NCBI RefSeq assembly: GCF_001570985.1
Contig: NZ_BCSS01000002.1
Location: forward strand, 62,001-126,000
Length of the DNA stretch: 64,000 nt
Source: Janibacter limosus NBRC 16128
GTDB lineage: Bacteria > Actinomycetota > Actinomycetes > Actinomycetales > Dermatophilaceae
Direction: 5' to 3'
Positions 1-7,276 of this stretch are shown here, piece after piece. Numbering within the stretch: the stretch's first letter is position 1; each line of letters starts with the position of its first letter. Made by a program: the position numbers and the translations under genes. The notes under the pieces are model-generated. The model was not told where the DNA came from. It saw nothing but the letters and a program-made list of their open reading frames with translations, and made no database searches.

Positions 1-343
1 GTCGACGCAGCAGTACGCCATCTCGCGGATCCGGGCCATCGAGCACGGCCGCAGCGTGGCGCACGTCTCCACCGTCGGGGTCTCCGGGTTCATCAACCCC
101 GACGGGTCGAGCACCCCGACCACGGAGCTCTTCACCGCGGCCCAGCCCGTCGATGACGTCGTCCTGCGCAGTGGTCTGACGATCTCGGACCGTCTCGGAC
201 CGTGGGTCGAGTGGGGGAGCGGCCTCGTGCTGCTCCTGGCCGTGGCGTGGCGACTGCGCCGATCCCGGACGGGTAGGGTCGAGTCCCGGTCGACCGACGA
301 CCGCTCCACCGTCCAGATCGAGGAAGCCTCCACCGGTGCCTGA
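1..343 (+). CDS. lnt: Apolipoprotein N-acyltransferase, C-terminal part
   Basis: This is the last 113 residues of a gene whose start lies left of the window; the reading frame is open from base 2. It matches the end of the nitrilase-like domain of Lnt, including the stretch RAIEHGRSVAHVSTVGVSG and FINPDG, followed by one hydrophobic C-terminal helix (GLVLLLAVAW) and a charged tail. Lnt transfers the third acyl chain onto the N-terminal cysteine of lipoproteins at the membrane. The gene directly downstream, a polyprenol-phosphate mannosyltransferase, overlaps its end by 8 nt; in mycobacteria the two activities are fused in Ppm1, which supports the assignment. The catalytic Glu-Lys-Cys residues lie outside the window and cannot be checked. 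Confidence 0.85.
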   Translation, partial: STQQYAISRIRAIEHGRSVAHVSTVGVSGFINPDGSSTPTTELFTAAQPVDDVVLRSGLTISDRLGPWVEWGSGLVLLLAVAWRLRRSRTGRVESRSTDDRSTVQIEEASTGA

Positions 344-1121
344 CTCCCTCCAGCCGCGTCCGCCGATCGAGCGGGTCGCCGTGCTCATCCCCACCTACAA
401 CGAACGCGACAACCTGCCGCTCGTCGTCGAGCGGGTGCGGGCCGCGGTGCCGACCGCCGATGTCGTGGTCCTCGACGACAACTCTCCTGACGGCACCGGC
501 GAGGTCGCCGATGCATTGGCGGCCGGCGACGATCACGTCAAGGTCCTCCACCGCCAGGGCAAGGAGGGCTTGGGTGCTGCCTACCTCGCCGGCTTCGCGT
601 GGGCGCTCGAGCGGGGGTACGACGCCGTCGTCGAGATGGACGCTGACGGGTCCCACCGCCCGGAGCACCTGCCCACCATGCTCGAGGTCGCGGCAGACGC
701 CGACCTGGTCATCGGCTCGCGCTATGTGCGCGGAGGCAAGATCGTCAACTGGCCGCTGGATCGCAAGGCGATCAGCATGGCCGGCAACATCTACATCAAG
801 GCCATCCTCGGGATGCCGGTCAACGACGCGACGGCCGGTTATCGCGTCTACCGCGCCGAGACGCTGCGCACGATCGGTCTGGACAAGGTCGAGAGCGCGG
901 GCTATGTCTTCCAGACCGATCTGACGGTGCGGACCGTGCGTGCCGGACTCACGGTCGTCGAGGTCCCGATCACCTTCATCGAGCGTGAGATCGGCGACTC
1001 CAAGATGGACGGGGACGTGGTCCGCGAGTCGATGGCGCGCATCACGCGCTGGGGCCTGGCCCATCGCCGAGGACAGCTGCTGCGACTCCTCGACCGAGAG
1101 CCGACCTGGCACCGACTGTGA
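336..1121 (+). CDS. ppm: Polyprenol monophosphomannose synthase (GT2)
   Basis: The 261-residue protein is a family-2 glycosyltransferase that would transfer mannose from GDP-mannose to polyprenyl phosphate at the inner membrane face, supplying mannose for lipoglycans and protein O-mannosylation. The nucleotide-binding motif PTYNERDN is at residues 19-26, DDNSPDGT at 47-54 and the metal-binding MDADGSH with Asp102/Asp104. No C-terminal membrane domain is present, as in soluble Dpm1-type enzymes. The GTG start at 336 overlaps the lnt stop by 8 nt, and its own TGA overlaps the GTG of fxsA, so lnt-ppm-fxsA is very probably one operon. The start agrees with the expected N-terminus a short distance before the first beta strand. 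Confidence 0.92.
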   Translation: MPDSLQPRPPIERVAVLIPTYNERDNLPLVVERVRAAVPTADVVVLDDNSPDGTGEVADALAAGDDHVKVLHRQGKEGLGAAYLAGFAWALERGYDAVVEMDADGSHRPEHLPTMLEVAADADLVIGSRYVRGGKIVNWPLDRKAISMAGNIYIKAILGMPVNDATAGYRVYRAETLRTIGLDKVESAGYVFQTDLTVRTVRAGLTVVEVPITFIEREIGDSKMDGDVVRESMARITRWGLAHRRGQLLRLLDREPTWHRL

Positions 1122-1621
1122 TCCACGGACCTGCACCGACACGGCGCCGCCGCCGACTGGCGCTGGTGCCCCTTGCCCTGGTGCTCTGGGTGATCCTCGA
1201 GGTGGCCGTCCTCATCGCGGTCGGTCGCTGGATCGGCTTCTGGCCGACGCTGCTCCTCGTCATCGTGCTCTCCGCGCTCGGCGCCTGGCTCCTGCGTCGC
1301 GAGGGCCGCAAGACCTGGCAGTCGCTGCGGACGGCACTGCGCAGCGGCCAGATGCCCAGTCGAGAGATCGCGGACGCCGTGCTCGTCTTCGTCGGCGGCG
1401 TGCTGCTCACCCTGCCCGGCTTCGTCTCCGGCATCGTCGGCCTGGTCTTCGTGCTGCCGTTCACCCGCCCGGTCGCCCGCATCGGGCTCGAGACACTCGT
1501 CGCCCGACGGTTGCTGGCCGCGGGGATGTCGGTGGCTCCCGGGGAGGCGCGGGTGCGTCGCACACGTGACCGTGACGAGGGTGACGGCGACGTCGTGGAG
1601 GGCGAGATCGTCGACGAGTGA
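1118..1621 (+). CDS. fxsA: FxsA family membrane protein
   Basis: A 167-residue integral membrane protein of the FxsA (suppressor of F exclusion of phage T7) family; its biochemical role is not known. After a basic N-terminus (TRRRRRLA) there are hydrophobic segments at roughly residues 14-36 and 38-56, then a cytosolic loop RREGRKTWQSLRTALRSGQM typical of the family, a third hydrophobic stretch (about 85-112) with LTLPGFVSG, and an acidic C-terminal tail. The GTG start overlaps the TGA of the mannosyltransferase gene, indicating translational coupling. FxsA next to ppm and rbpA is a conserved actinobacterial neighbourhood (Rv2050-Rv2053c in M. tuberculosis, from memory). Confidence 0.85.
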   Translation: MIHGPAPTRRRRRLALVPLALVLWVILEVAVLIAVGRWIGFWPTLLLVIVLSALGAWLLRREGRKTWQSLRTALRSGQMPSREIADAVLVFVGGVLLTLPGFVSGIVGLVFVLPFTRPVARIGLETLVARRLLAAGMSVAPGEARVRRTRDRDEGDGDVVEGEIVDE

Positions 1622-1681
1622 CCCTTTGAGGCGGTTGCTTCGCGACCTCCTCAGGGAGCAAAAGGTGCGATGAGTGCGCAC

Positions 1682-1720
1682 GAAGAAACCCGCACGACCA
1701 TCCGGTCGTGCGGGTTCTTC
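1682..1720. terminator. Bidirectional intrinsic terminator between fxsA and rbpA
   Basis: The arms CCCGCACGACC and GGTCGTGCGGG pair perfectly around a 4-nt loop, flanked by GAAGAA on the left and TTCTTC on the right, which extend the stem. It sits between two convergent genes and can serve both directions. There is no long U-tract, as is usual in high-GC actinobacteria. Confidence 0.8.
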
Positions 1721-1736
1721 GATGCCTACGTGATGA

Positions 1737-2093
1737 TCAGGCGGTGCGCTTGCGCGGCTTCTCGCCACGCTTGGCGCGCAGCAGCGCCAGACGCTCCTCG
1801 AGGAGCTCCTCGAGCTCGGGGATGGAGCGACGCTCGAGCAGCATGTCCCAGTGGGTACGCACGTGCTTGGCGGGCTTGAGCTCCGGCTCCGGACCGTCGA
1901 TCAACTTGCCGAGCTTGCCGCAGCGGCACTCCCAGGTGCTGGGGATGTCGGCCTCGACGGAGAAGGGCAACTCGGTCTTGTGGCCGTCGTCGCAGACATA
2001 GCCCGTGATCTGACGGTCGCTGGGGACGACATTGTCCGTCGTCTCCATGCTGAAACTGACCATGCGCGTCCCGCGCAGTGTGCGCTCTGCCAT
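1737..2093 (-). CDS. rbpA: RNA polymerase-binding protein RbpA
   Basis: RbpA binds the beta subunit and principal sigma factor in actinobacteria, stabilises the open complex and affects rifampicin tolerance. The 118-residue product starts MAERTLRGTRMVSFSMET, the canonical N-terminus; an upstream in-frame ATG at 2159 is rejected because the added 22 residues are unlike the family. Visible features are the RbpA core with a zinc-ribbon-like fold (CDDGHKTELPF then ECRCGKLG; Cys-His/Cys-Cys pairs) and the C-terminal sigma-interaction region HVRTHWDMLLERRSIPELEE ending in a basic tail. It is monocistronic and converges on fxsA. A GGAAC-N18-GTT element upstream suggests SigR/SigH-type thiol-stress control, as known for rbpA in Streptomyces. 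Confidence 0.95.
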   Translation of the reverse strand: MAERTLRGTRMVSFSMETTDNVVPSDRQITGYVCDDGHKTELPFSVEADIPSTWECRCGKLGKLIDGPEPELKPAKHVRTHWDMLLERRSIPELEELLEERLALLRAKRGEKPRKRTA

Positions 2094-2119
2094 GTTGCGT
2101 GTCTCCTGGTGCTCTCGCG

Positions 2120-2147
2120 ACGTCTGCGCCCCTGCGTGCGCAGACGT
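2120..2147 (-). promoter_or_regulatory. Inverted repeat in the predicted rbpA leader
   Basis: ACGTCTGCGC and GCGCAGACGT form a perfect 10-bp inverted repeat with an 8-nt spacer. On the minus strand it falls just downstream of the predicted SigR-type promoter and about 27 nt before the rbpA start codon, so it could be an RNA hairpin at the 5' end of the leader or a DNA operator. The sequence is seen; the role is inferred. Confidence 0.5.
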
Positions 2148-2159
2148 CTCATGTCCCAT

Positions 2160-2185
2160 AACGCTGTGGATGCGTTGGATGTTCC
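2160..2185 (-). promoter_or_regulatory. Putative SigR/SigH-type promoter of rbpA
   Basis: Read on the minus strand the sequence is GGAAC (2185-2181), exactly 18 nt, then GTT (2162-2160). This matches the GGAAT/C-N18-19-GTT consensus of the group IV sigma factors SigR (Streptomyces) and SigH (mycobacteria). rbpA of Streptomyces coelicolor is an established SigR target, so both position and spacing support the call. The predicted leader is about 60 nt. Confidence 0.65.
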
Positions 2186-2343
2186 TGCTGCTCGCGTCAT
2201 TGCGTCGCAGCGCCCCTGCCAGACCTGCGTGTGAGCGGACGAACCGCGATCCTCACGGGTCAACGGGTGGGGCGACCCCACAGGATAGCGCGTCTTGGTC
2301 GTGTCGCGCACCTTGTGCCGGATCGGGGCGATAGCCTCGCCTC

Positions 2344-3699
2344 GTGACCGACGCGACGAGGCCTGCGGAGCCGACCACCGCCCTGCGTGCCGAGCCCAAG
2401 GGAGGCCGCGGCCGCATCTTCGGCTGGGCCATGTGGGACTGGGGCGCCCAGCCCTTCAACACGGTGATCACCACCTTCGTCTTCGCGGTCTACCTGACGA
2501 GTGAGAGCTTCGGCTCCACCAACACGACCTCGACAGCGCTGGCGATCGCGACCGCCATCTCGGGGCTGCTCGTCGCTCTGCTGGCACCGGTGCTGGGACA
2601 GAACTCGGACCGCTCGGGCAAGGGCGTGCGCAACCTGCGCGTCCAGACGTGGGTCCTGGCCGCACTGTCGGCGGCCCTGTTCTTCATCAAGCCCGAGCCT
2701 GGCTTCCTCGTCCTGGGCCTGGTCCTGCTCGGCGCTGGCTCGATCATCTCCGAGATCGCCAGCGTCAACTACAACGCGTCGATCGAGCAGGTCGCCTCGC
2801 CGCGCAACATCGGCCGTGTCTCCGGCTTCGGCTGGGGCATGGGCTATCTCGGCGGCATCCTCGTCCTGCTGCTCATCTACTTCCTGTTCATCCAGCCCGA
2901 CGTGGGCCTCTTCGGGGTCACTGACGCCGACGGACTCGACATCCGTGTGTCCATGCTCGTGTGCGGTCTGTGGATCCTGCTCTTCACCTTGCCGGCCTTC
3001 GCGGTGCTCAAGGACACCCCCAAGGAGGCGGCGCCGCGCGTCGGCATCGTCGACTCCTACAAGCTCGTGTGGGACTCGCTGCGTCGCCTGTGGGGACAGT
3101 CGCGCCACACCGTCTACTTCCTCGGCGCCTCAGCCCTCTTCCGTGACGGACTGGCCGGCGTCTTCGCCTTCGGCGCGATCCTGGCTGCCGGGACCTTCGG
3201 CATGTCGGCCGGCGAGGTCGTCATCTTCGGCGCGGTCGCCAACATCGTCGCAGGCATCGCGACCATGCTCTTCGGTCTGCTCGACGACGTGTTGGGGCCC
3301 AAGCGCGTCATCCTCATCTCACTCGTCGCCCTGACGGTCCTCGGCCTCGGCATCTTCATCTTCCACGACGGTGGCAAGACCGTCTTCTGGACGATGGGGC
3401 TCGCGATGACCGCCTTCGTGGGGCCTGCGCAGGCCTCTGCACGCAGCTTCCTCGCGCGCGTCATCCCGGAGGGGCAGGGGGGCGAGATCTTCGGCCTCTA
3501 CGCGACGACAGGCCGGGTCGTGTCGTTCTTGTCGCCTGCAGCTTTCGCCTTCTTCATCTGGGTGGGCTCGGTCGTGACCGACGACGACAACACGCAGTAC
3601 TGGGGGATCCTCGGGATCGCCCTCGTCCTCGTCGCCGGGCTGGCCGTCCTCATCCCCGTCAAGACCCCGCAGGAGCAGGTGGGTCCGCAGGCCGGCTGA
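2344..3699 (+). CDS. MFS transporter, UMF1 family
   Basis: A 451-residue polytopic membrane protein with about 12 hydrophobic segments. The N-terminal motif GWAMWDWGAQPFNTVITTFV and the following YLTS are typical of the UMF1/Atg22-like branch of the major facilitator superfamily, a family without a settled substrate in bacteria. After the first four helices comes a basic loop containing SDRSGKGVRNLR; the middle cytosolic loop spans about residues 225-255 and begins with DTPKEAAP. The C-terminus reads PVKTPQEQVG. The GTG start is the first plausible one before the Ala/Pro-rich cytosolic head. The gene stands alone and converges on the VanY-like gene with 1 nt between stop codons. Substrate unknown. 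Confidence 0.82.
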   Translation: MTDATRPAEPTTALRAEPKGGRGRIFGWAMWDWGAQPFNTVITTFVFAVYLTSESFGSTNTTSTALAIATAISGLLVALLAPVLGQNSDRSGKGVRNLRVQTWVLAALSAALFFIKPEPGFLVLGLVLLGAGSIISEIASVNYNASIEQVASPRNIGRVSGFGWGMGYLGGILVLLLIYFLFIQPDVGLFGVTDADGLDIRVSMLVCGLWILLFTLPAFAVLKDTPKEAAPRVGIVDSYKLVWDSLRRLWGQSRHTVYFLGASALFRDGLAGVFAFGAILAAGTFGMSAGEVVIFGAVANIVAGIATMLFGLLDDVLGPKRVILISLVALTVLGLGIFIFHDGGKTVFWTMGLAMTAFVGPAQASARSFLARVIPEGQGGEIFGLYATTGRVVSFLSPAAFAFFIWVGSVVTDDDNTQYWGILGIALVLVAGLAVLIPVKTPQEQVGPQAG

Positions 3700-3700
3700 C

Positions 3701-5059
3701 TCAGCCCGAGTACTCCCAGTGCCACGGCTCCGGCAGTGTGCCGCCCGCCGCTGCCCACGAGGGGTGGAACCAGCCGTACAGGGGCGCGTTCTGCTGCATC
3801 CAGGCGTGCGCAGGGTGACCGAAGTTGTTGATGCCACCGCACAGGTCGAGGGCCTTGCCCAGGCCGTGGTTGCTCGTGCCGGGTGCCGCGGCCCAGCCGC
3901 CCCTGTTTTGCTTGGTCACGACCTGCTCTGCGTAGGAGCGGTAGCTGTCGGTGACGCAGATCAGGTTGCCGGTGTCGCGTTGGTAGGCCTTGCTCATCGC
4001 GTTGAAGGCGGCCGCAGCCTGCGGCCGCAGGGACTCACCCGGTCCGCCCAGGAGGGGACACATGGCGCTCGGCGGGATCTGACCGTTGGGGAAGGTGTCG
4101 CTGTTGGTCGAGCATGGCTTGGCGTCCTCGAACTGGGTGACGTCCTGCCCCAGCTCCTTGAGCGCAGAGGTCAGCCGGTCGCTCGCGCCCTGGGCCTTGT
4201 CGTCGGGGCTGCCGATGAGCGCGTTGACGACGGGTCCGGCCTTTTGCAGCTCCTCGGAGTGCTTGCGACGCAATGTCTCCAGCTCGCTCTTGCGCTCCTT
4301 GAGCACCTTGTCCGCGCGCGACTTGGCCGTGTCGGCGCGCTTCTTGGCCTTGGCGGCCTTGGCCAGCGCCGTGTTCTTCTTCTTGGTCAGCGAGGCCTGG
4401 GTGACGGTGTCCTCGCGTACGAGGTCGACCGAACGGATCCGCTCGTCCGTCAGGTAGCTGAGGTCGCCGGCGGAGTTGCCCGAGGTCTGTGAACCGCTGG
4501 TGATCGTCCCCAGCATGGTGACCGTGTCGGAGTAGCCGCCCTGCGTGTAGGTGTTGAAGGCCCAGTCACGCAGGTCCTGACGCCCCTCCGAGAGGCGACT
4601 CTTGTAGGTGTCGAGCTCGGTCTGAGCCGTGTCCGCCTCGTCCTTGGCGGTGTTGTACTCGTCGCGAGCCTCCGCCTTCTTCTGGAGGAGCTTGTTGGCC
4701 TTCTTGGAGTAGGACTTCAAGGACTTCACCGCTGCCGCGATGTCCTTGTTGTCCTTGACGAGGTCGGCCGTGAGCCGATCGGCCTCGGCGATCTGCGCGT
4801 CGAGGTCATCACCGCCCAGAGGCGTGTCGTTGGTGTCACCGACGGGTGACGTGGCATCGGGTGTCCACGCGACGCTGGGGTCATCAGTCGTGTCGGCGGT
4901 GGGCTCAGTCGTGGTGTCCGAGGTGGGTTCAGTCGTCGTGTCCGTCGGGGGAATGGTGGGCTCGGCGCCAGCCGATGGCGAGAGTGCGATCCCGCTCGCG
5001 AGGCAGAGCGCGAGCACAGCCCGAGTGGTGCCGTTGGGACGGCGGATGCCACGACGCAT
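3701..5059 (-). CDS. Secreted VanY-like D-Ala-D-Ala carboxypeptidase with coiled coil
   Basis: The 452-residue protein begins with a basic stretch and a hydrophobic signal peptide (cleavage likely after SAGA, near residue 32), then a Thr/Asp/Pro-rich spacer (TTEPTSDTTTEPTADTT repeats). A long alpha-helical coiled coil rich in Lys, Ala, Asp and Arg covers about residues 85-285. The C-terminal domain is an M15B (VanY) metallopeptidase: SNHGLGKALDLC provides the His and Asp zinc ligands and EPWHWEYSG the final His, with Tyr/Ser of DSYRSYAEQ also conserved. It probably trims peptidoglycan stem peptides outside the membrane. The coiled coil resembles the N-terminal regulatory helices of NlpC/P60 and FtsEX-linked hydrolases. 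The lone ATG at 5059 gives an ideal signal peptide. Confidence 0.85.
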   Translation of the reverse strand: MRRGIRRPNGTTRAVLALCLASGIALSPSAGAEPTIPPTDTTTEPTSDTTTEPTADTTDDPSVAWTPDATSPVGDTNDTPLGGDDLDAQIAEADRLTADLVKDNKDIAAAVKSLKSYSKKANKLLQKKAEARDEYNTAKDEADTAQTELDTYKSRLSEGRQDLRDWAFNTYTQGGYSDTVTMLGTITSGSQTSGNSAGDLSYLTDERIRSVDLVREDTVTQASLTKKKNTALAKAAKAKKRADTAKSRADKVLKERKSELETLRRKHSEELQKAGPVVNALIGSPDDKAQGASDRLTSALKELGQDVTQFEDAKPCSTNSDTFPNGQIPPSAMCPLLGGPGESLRPQAAAAFNAMSKAYQRDTGNLICVTDSYRSYAEQVVTKQNRGGWAAAPGTSNHGLGKALDLCGGINNFGHPAHAWMQQNAPLYGWFHPSWAAAGGTLPEPWHWEYSG

Positions 5060-5165
5060 TGATGTTCTCCTGAAAGCAGACCGGGGTCATCTTAGGCCCG
5101 ATGGGGGACTGGCGTACATGCCCTGTGATCAGGACCGCGTGCACGCAGCCCACGGCCACGGAGGA

Positions 5166-6020
5166 TCAGCCCCCTCGGGTGCCGCTCGTTGCCTTCTTCG
5201 ACGTGGCCTTCTTGGTCGCGGACTTCTGGGTCGCTCGGGTGGTGGAGGAGTCGGTCGACCGAGCGGCCACCTTGCGGGCCTTGGTCCGCAACCGCACCTG
5301 GCGCAGGGAGCCCTCGGCGCGGGTCTCGAGGTAGGGCTGCTCCTCGACCAGCGTGGAGAGCTTTTGGTGGCCGAAGGCCCGTGGGTCGAAGTCTGCCTGG
5401 GCGCGACTCAGGTGCTGTCCGACGGTGCCGAGCGTGCTCCAGCCGTCATCCCCGGAGGTCGCGTTGATCGCCTTGGTCAACGCGGACTGCAGGTTGACCG
5501 TGGCCTCGGGAGCCTCCACCGACTCCTCGGCGCGACCCCCTTCGTCCTTGCTGTCGTCCTCGTCTCGGGCCTGCTCCTGGAGCAGCTCGAGGAAGATGAA
5601 CTGGTCGACCGCGCGACGCAGCGACTCCGGCGTCTTGCGCAGACCCAGCCCGTAGACACGCTTGCCCGACTCACGCAGCCGGGTGGCCAGCCGAGTGAAG
5701 TCGGAGTCGGAGGAGACAAGGGCGAAGGCCTCGACATTGCCCTGCCAGAGCAGGTCCATCGCGTCGATGATCAGGGCAGAGTCGGTGGAGTTCTTGCCGA
5801 CGGTGTAGGCGAACTGCTGCACGGGCTGGATGGCATTGCGGTGCAGCTCGGGCTTCCAGCCGCCCAACTGGGTGGTCGTCCAGTCGCCGTAGGCCCGCTT
5901 GACCGTCGGCGTGCCGTACTTGGCGAGCTCCTCGAGGACTGCCGCCGTGTGCTTGGCCGAGACGTTGTCGCAGTCGATGAGCACGGCGATGCGGGTGGAG
6001 GTGCTGGTGAGGGCGTCCAT
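5166..6020 (-). CDS. NYN-domain protein with C-terminal LOTUS/OST-HTH domain
   Basis: The 284-residue protein has an N-terminal NYN (PIN-like, LabA/DUF88) domain over about residues 8-150: ALIDCDN-type first acidic motif (Asp16, Asp18), DSALIIDAMDLLW, and SSDSDFTRLATRLRE with the second acidic cluster. Residues about 185-255 (LTKAINATSGDDGWSTLG to QVRLRTKAR) fit an OST-HTH/LOTUS RNA-binding domain, followed by a Lys/Ala/Thr-rich basic tail. Such proteins are predicted Mg2+-dependent RNases with an RNA-reading module. ATG at 6020 is chosen over a TTG at 6029 because GGTAGG lies about 9 nt ahead of it. It is read towards the VanY-like gene. The biological target is unknown. Confidence 0.82.
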   Translation of the reverse strand: MDALTSTSTRIAVLIDCDNVSAKHTAAVLEELAKYGTPTVKRAYGDWTTTQLGGWKPELHRNAIQPVQQFAYTVGKNSTDSALIIDAMDLLWQGNVEAFALVSSDSDFTRLATRLRESGKRVYGLGLRKTPESLRRAVDQFIFLELLQEQARDEDDSKDEGGRAEESVEAPEATVNLQSALTKAINATSGDDGWSTLGTVGQHLSRAQADFDPRAFGHQKLSTLVEEQPYLETRAEGSLRQVRLRTKARKVAARSTDSSTTRATQKSATKKATSKKATSGTRGG

Positions 6021-6050
6021 GGTCGGCAACCTACCTGTCGGTGGAGCACA

Positions 6051-6794
6051 TCACGCCTGCTCCTCCGCGAGCCACTGGTCGTGGGTCACCCCACCGATGT
6101 GGCTGTCGGCTCGAGCGAGCAGCAGATCCCCTCGCAGTCCGCGTCCGAAGGCGCCGGGCATCGGGAACTCGATGACGCGGACCCGCTCGCGCCGCACTGC
6201 CAGGACCAGGCGAGCCATCTCGGCGACGGTCATCACCTCGGGTCCGGCGATGGAAGGCCCCTCGCCCCGGGGCTCGCCCTCGGCGACGTCGAGGAGCAGC
6301 TGCGCCACTTCGGACGTCGAGACGGGCTGGGACCGGATCCTCGGGACCATGGCGATGGGGCCGAGGCGGGTGCGCTCCAGCGTCTGGAGACCGAACTCGT
6401 GGAACTGTGCGGCTCGCACCACCGTGCCGGTGGGGTCCGCGAGCACGACCAGCTCCTGGGCCCGCTTGCCGCCGTAGTACCCCGAGTCGATCTCGGGTGC
6501 GCCGATGATCGACAGCGCGACGTGGTGGCGCACTCCTGCTGCGCGGCCGGCCGACAGCAGGTTGCCTGTCACGCGCTCGAAGAAGGCGACCGACTTCGGA
6601 CCTGACATCGTGAGCACGGAGGTCACATCGATGACCGCATCGACCCCGGCGAGGTGCTGCTCCAACCCGGACGACGAGGTGAGGTCCACCCCCTTCGCAC
6701 GGGAGAGGACGACGACCTCGTGACCGCGCCGCTCGGCGGCCGCGACGATGGTCCGACCCACGACGCCGGTGCCACCGGCGACGGCAAGGCGCAC
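6051..6794 (-). CDS. NAD(P)H-binding atypical SDR-family protein
   Basis: A 247-residue Rossmann-fold protein. The nucleotide-binding motif VAGGTGVVGRTIV occurs at residues 4-16, followed by SRAKGVDLTSSSGLEQHLAG and DAVIDVTSV as in the atypical SDR5/NmrA-like group, which often lack the full catalytic triad. Residues YYGGKRAQELV could supply Tyr and Lys. The GTG start at 6794 directly precedes the VRLAVAGG strand and is only 1 nt past the TGA of the universal stress protein gene, so the gene ends a three-gene operon (permease, stress protein, this protein). Substrate not predictable; it may be a redox sensor or a small-molecule reductase. Confidence 0.8.
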   Translation of the reverse strand: MRLAVAGGTGVVGRTIVAAAERRGHEVVVLSRAKGVDLTSSSGLEQHLAGVDAVIDVTSVLTMSGPKSVAFFERVTGNLLSAGRAAGVRHHVALSIIGAPEIDSGYYGGKRAQELVVLADPTGTVVRAAQFHEFGLQTLERTRLGPIAMVPRIRSQPVSTSEVAQLLLDVAEGEPRGEGPSIAGPEVMTVAEMARLVLAVRRERVRVIEFPMPGAFGRGLRGDLLLARADSHIGGVTHDQWLAEEQA

Positions 6795-6795
6795 C

Positions 6796-7275
6796 TCAGG
6801 ACGTCTTCTTGCCGCGTCGGGCTCGCGGGACGGGCCGGACGACGAGCACGGGACATGGTGCCGTCGCCTGCACACGCTGCGCGGTGCTGCCGATGAGGAC
6901 GGTGTCGGTGAGGCCGCGGCTGCCGCTCGCGAGCACGATCAGCTCGATGTTGGACACCTTGGCCGCCCGGTTGATCTCGCTCGAGGGCGTGCCACTGCGG
7001 ACCCGCGTGCGCACCGTGGTCTCCGACCAGTCGTCGAACTCGGCAGCGATGACGGCAACGGCCGCCTCGGCCTCTGCCTTGAAGGAGCTGCTGAGCAAGG
7101 GCTTGGGCGCCTTGGCGTCGGCGGAGATCTCGTCGACGAAGGAGACGCTGGCCAGCGGCCGCGTCACGGCGAGCACGAGGATCCCCGTGACCTTGCTCGG
7201 ATCGGCGAAGGACTTGAAGTGGCGGGCGGCGCGCAAGGACTGGCGCGAACCGTCGGTGGCGATGAGGACGTGCAT
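6796..7275 (-). CDS. Universal stress protein, UspA family
   Basis: The 159-residue protein is a single Usp domain. The N-terminus MHVLIATDGSRQSLRAARH matches the first beta strand and the adenine-contacting Asp, and the ATP-binding signature G-x2-G-x9-G-S is present as SGSRGLTDTVLIGSTAQRV near the C-terminus, so it is predicted to bind ATP. The tail PVPRARRGKKTS is basic. It lies between an APC permease (1-nt gap) and an NAD(P)-binding protein (1-nt gap). Usp genes directly after amino-acid permeases are common, and the protein may regulate the transporter, which is inference. Confidence 0.9.
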   Translation of the reverse strand: MHVLIATDGSRQSLRAARHFKSFADPSKVTGILVLAVTRPLASVSFVDEISADAKAPKPLLSSSFKAEAEAAVAVIAAEFDDWSETTVRTRVRSGTPSSEINRAAKVSNIELIVLASGSRGLTDTVLIGSTAQRVQATAPCPVLVVRPVPRARRGKKTS

Positions 7276-7276
7276 G

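Noticed and set aside
4740-6605. A long plus-strand open frame opposite the VanY-like and NYN genes
   Set aside because: It runs antisense to two clear genes, has a biased Gly/Arg/Leu/Val composition and no family motif; such frames are common in high-GC DNA.
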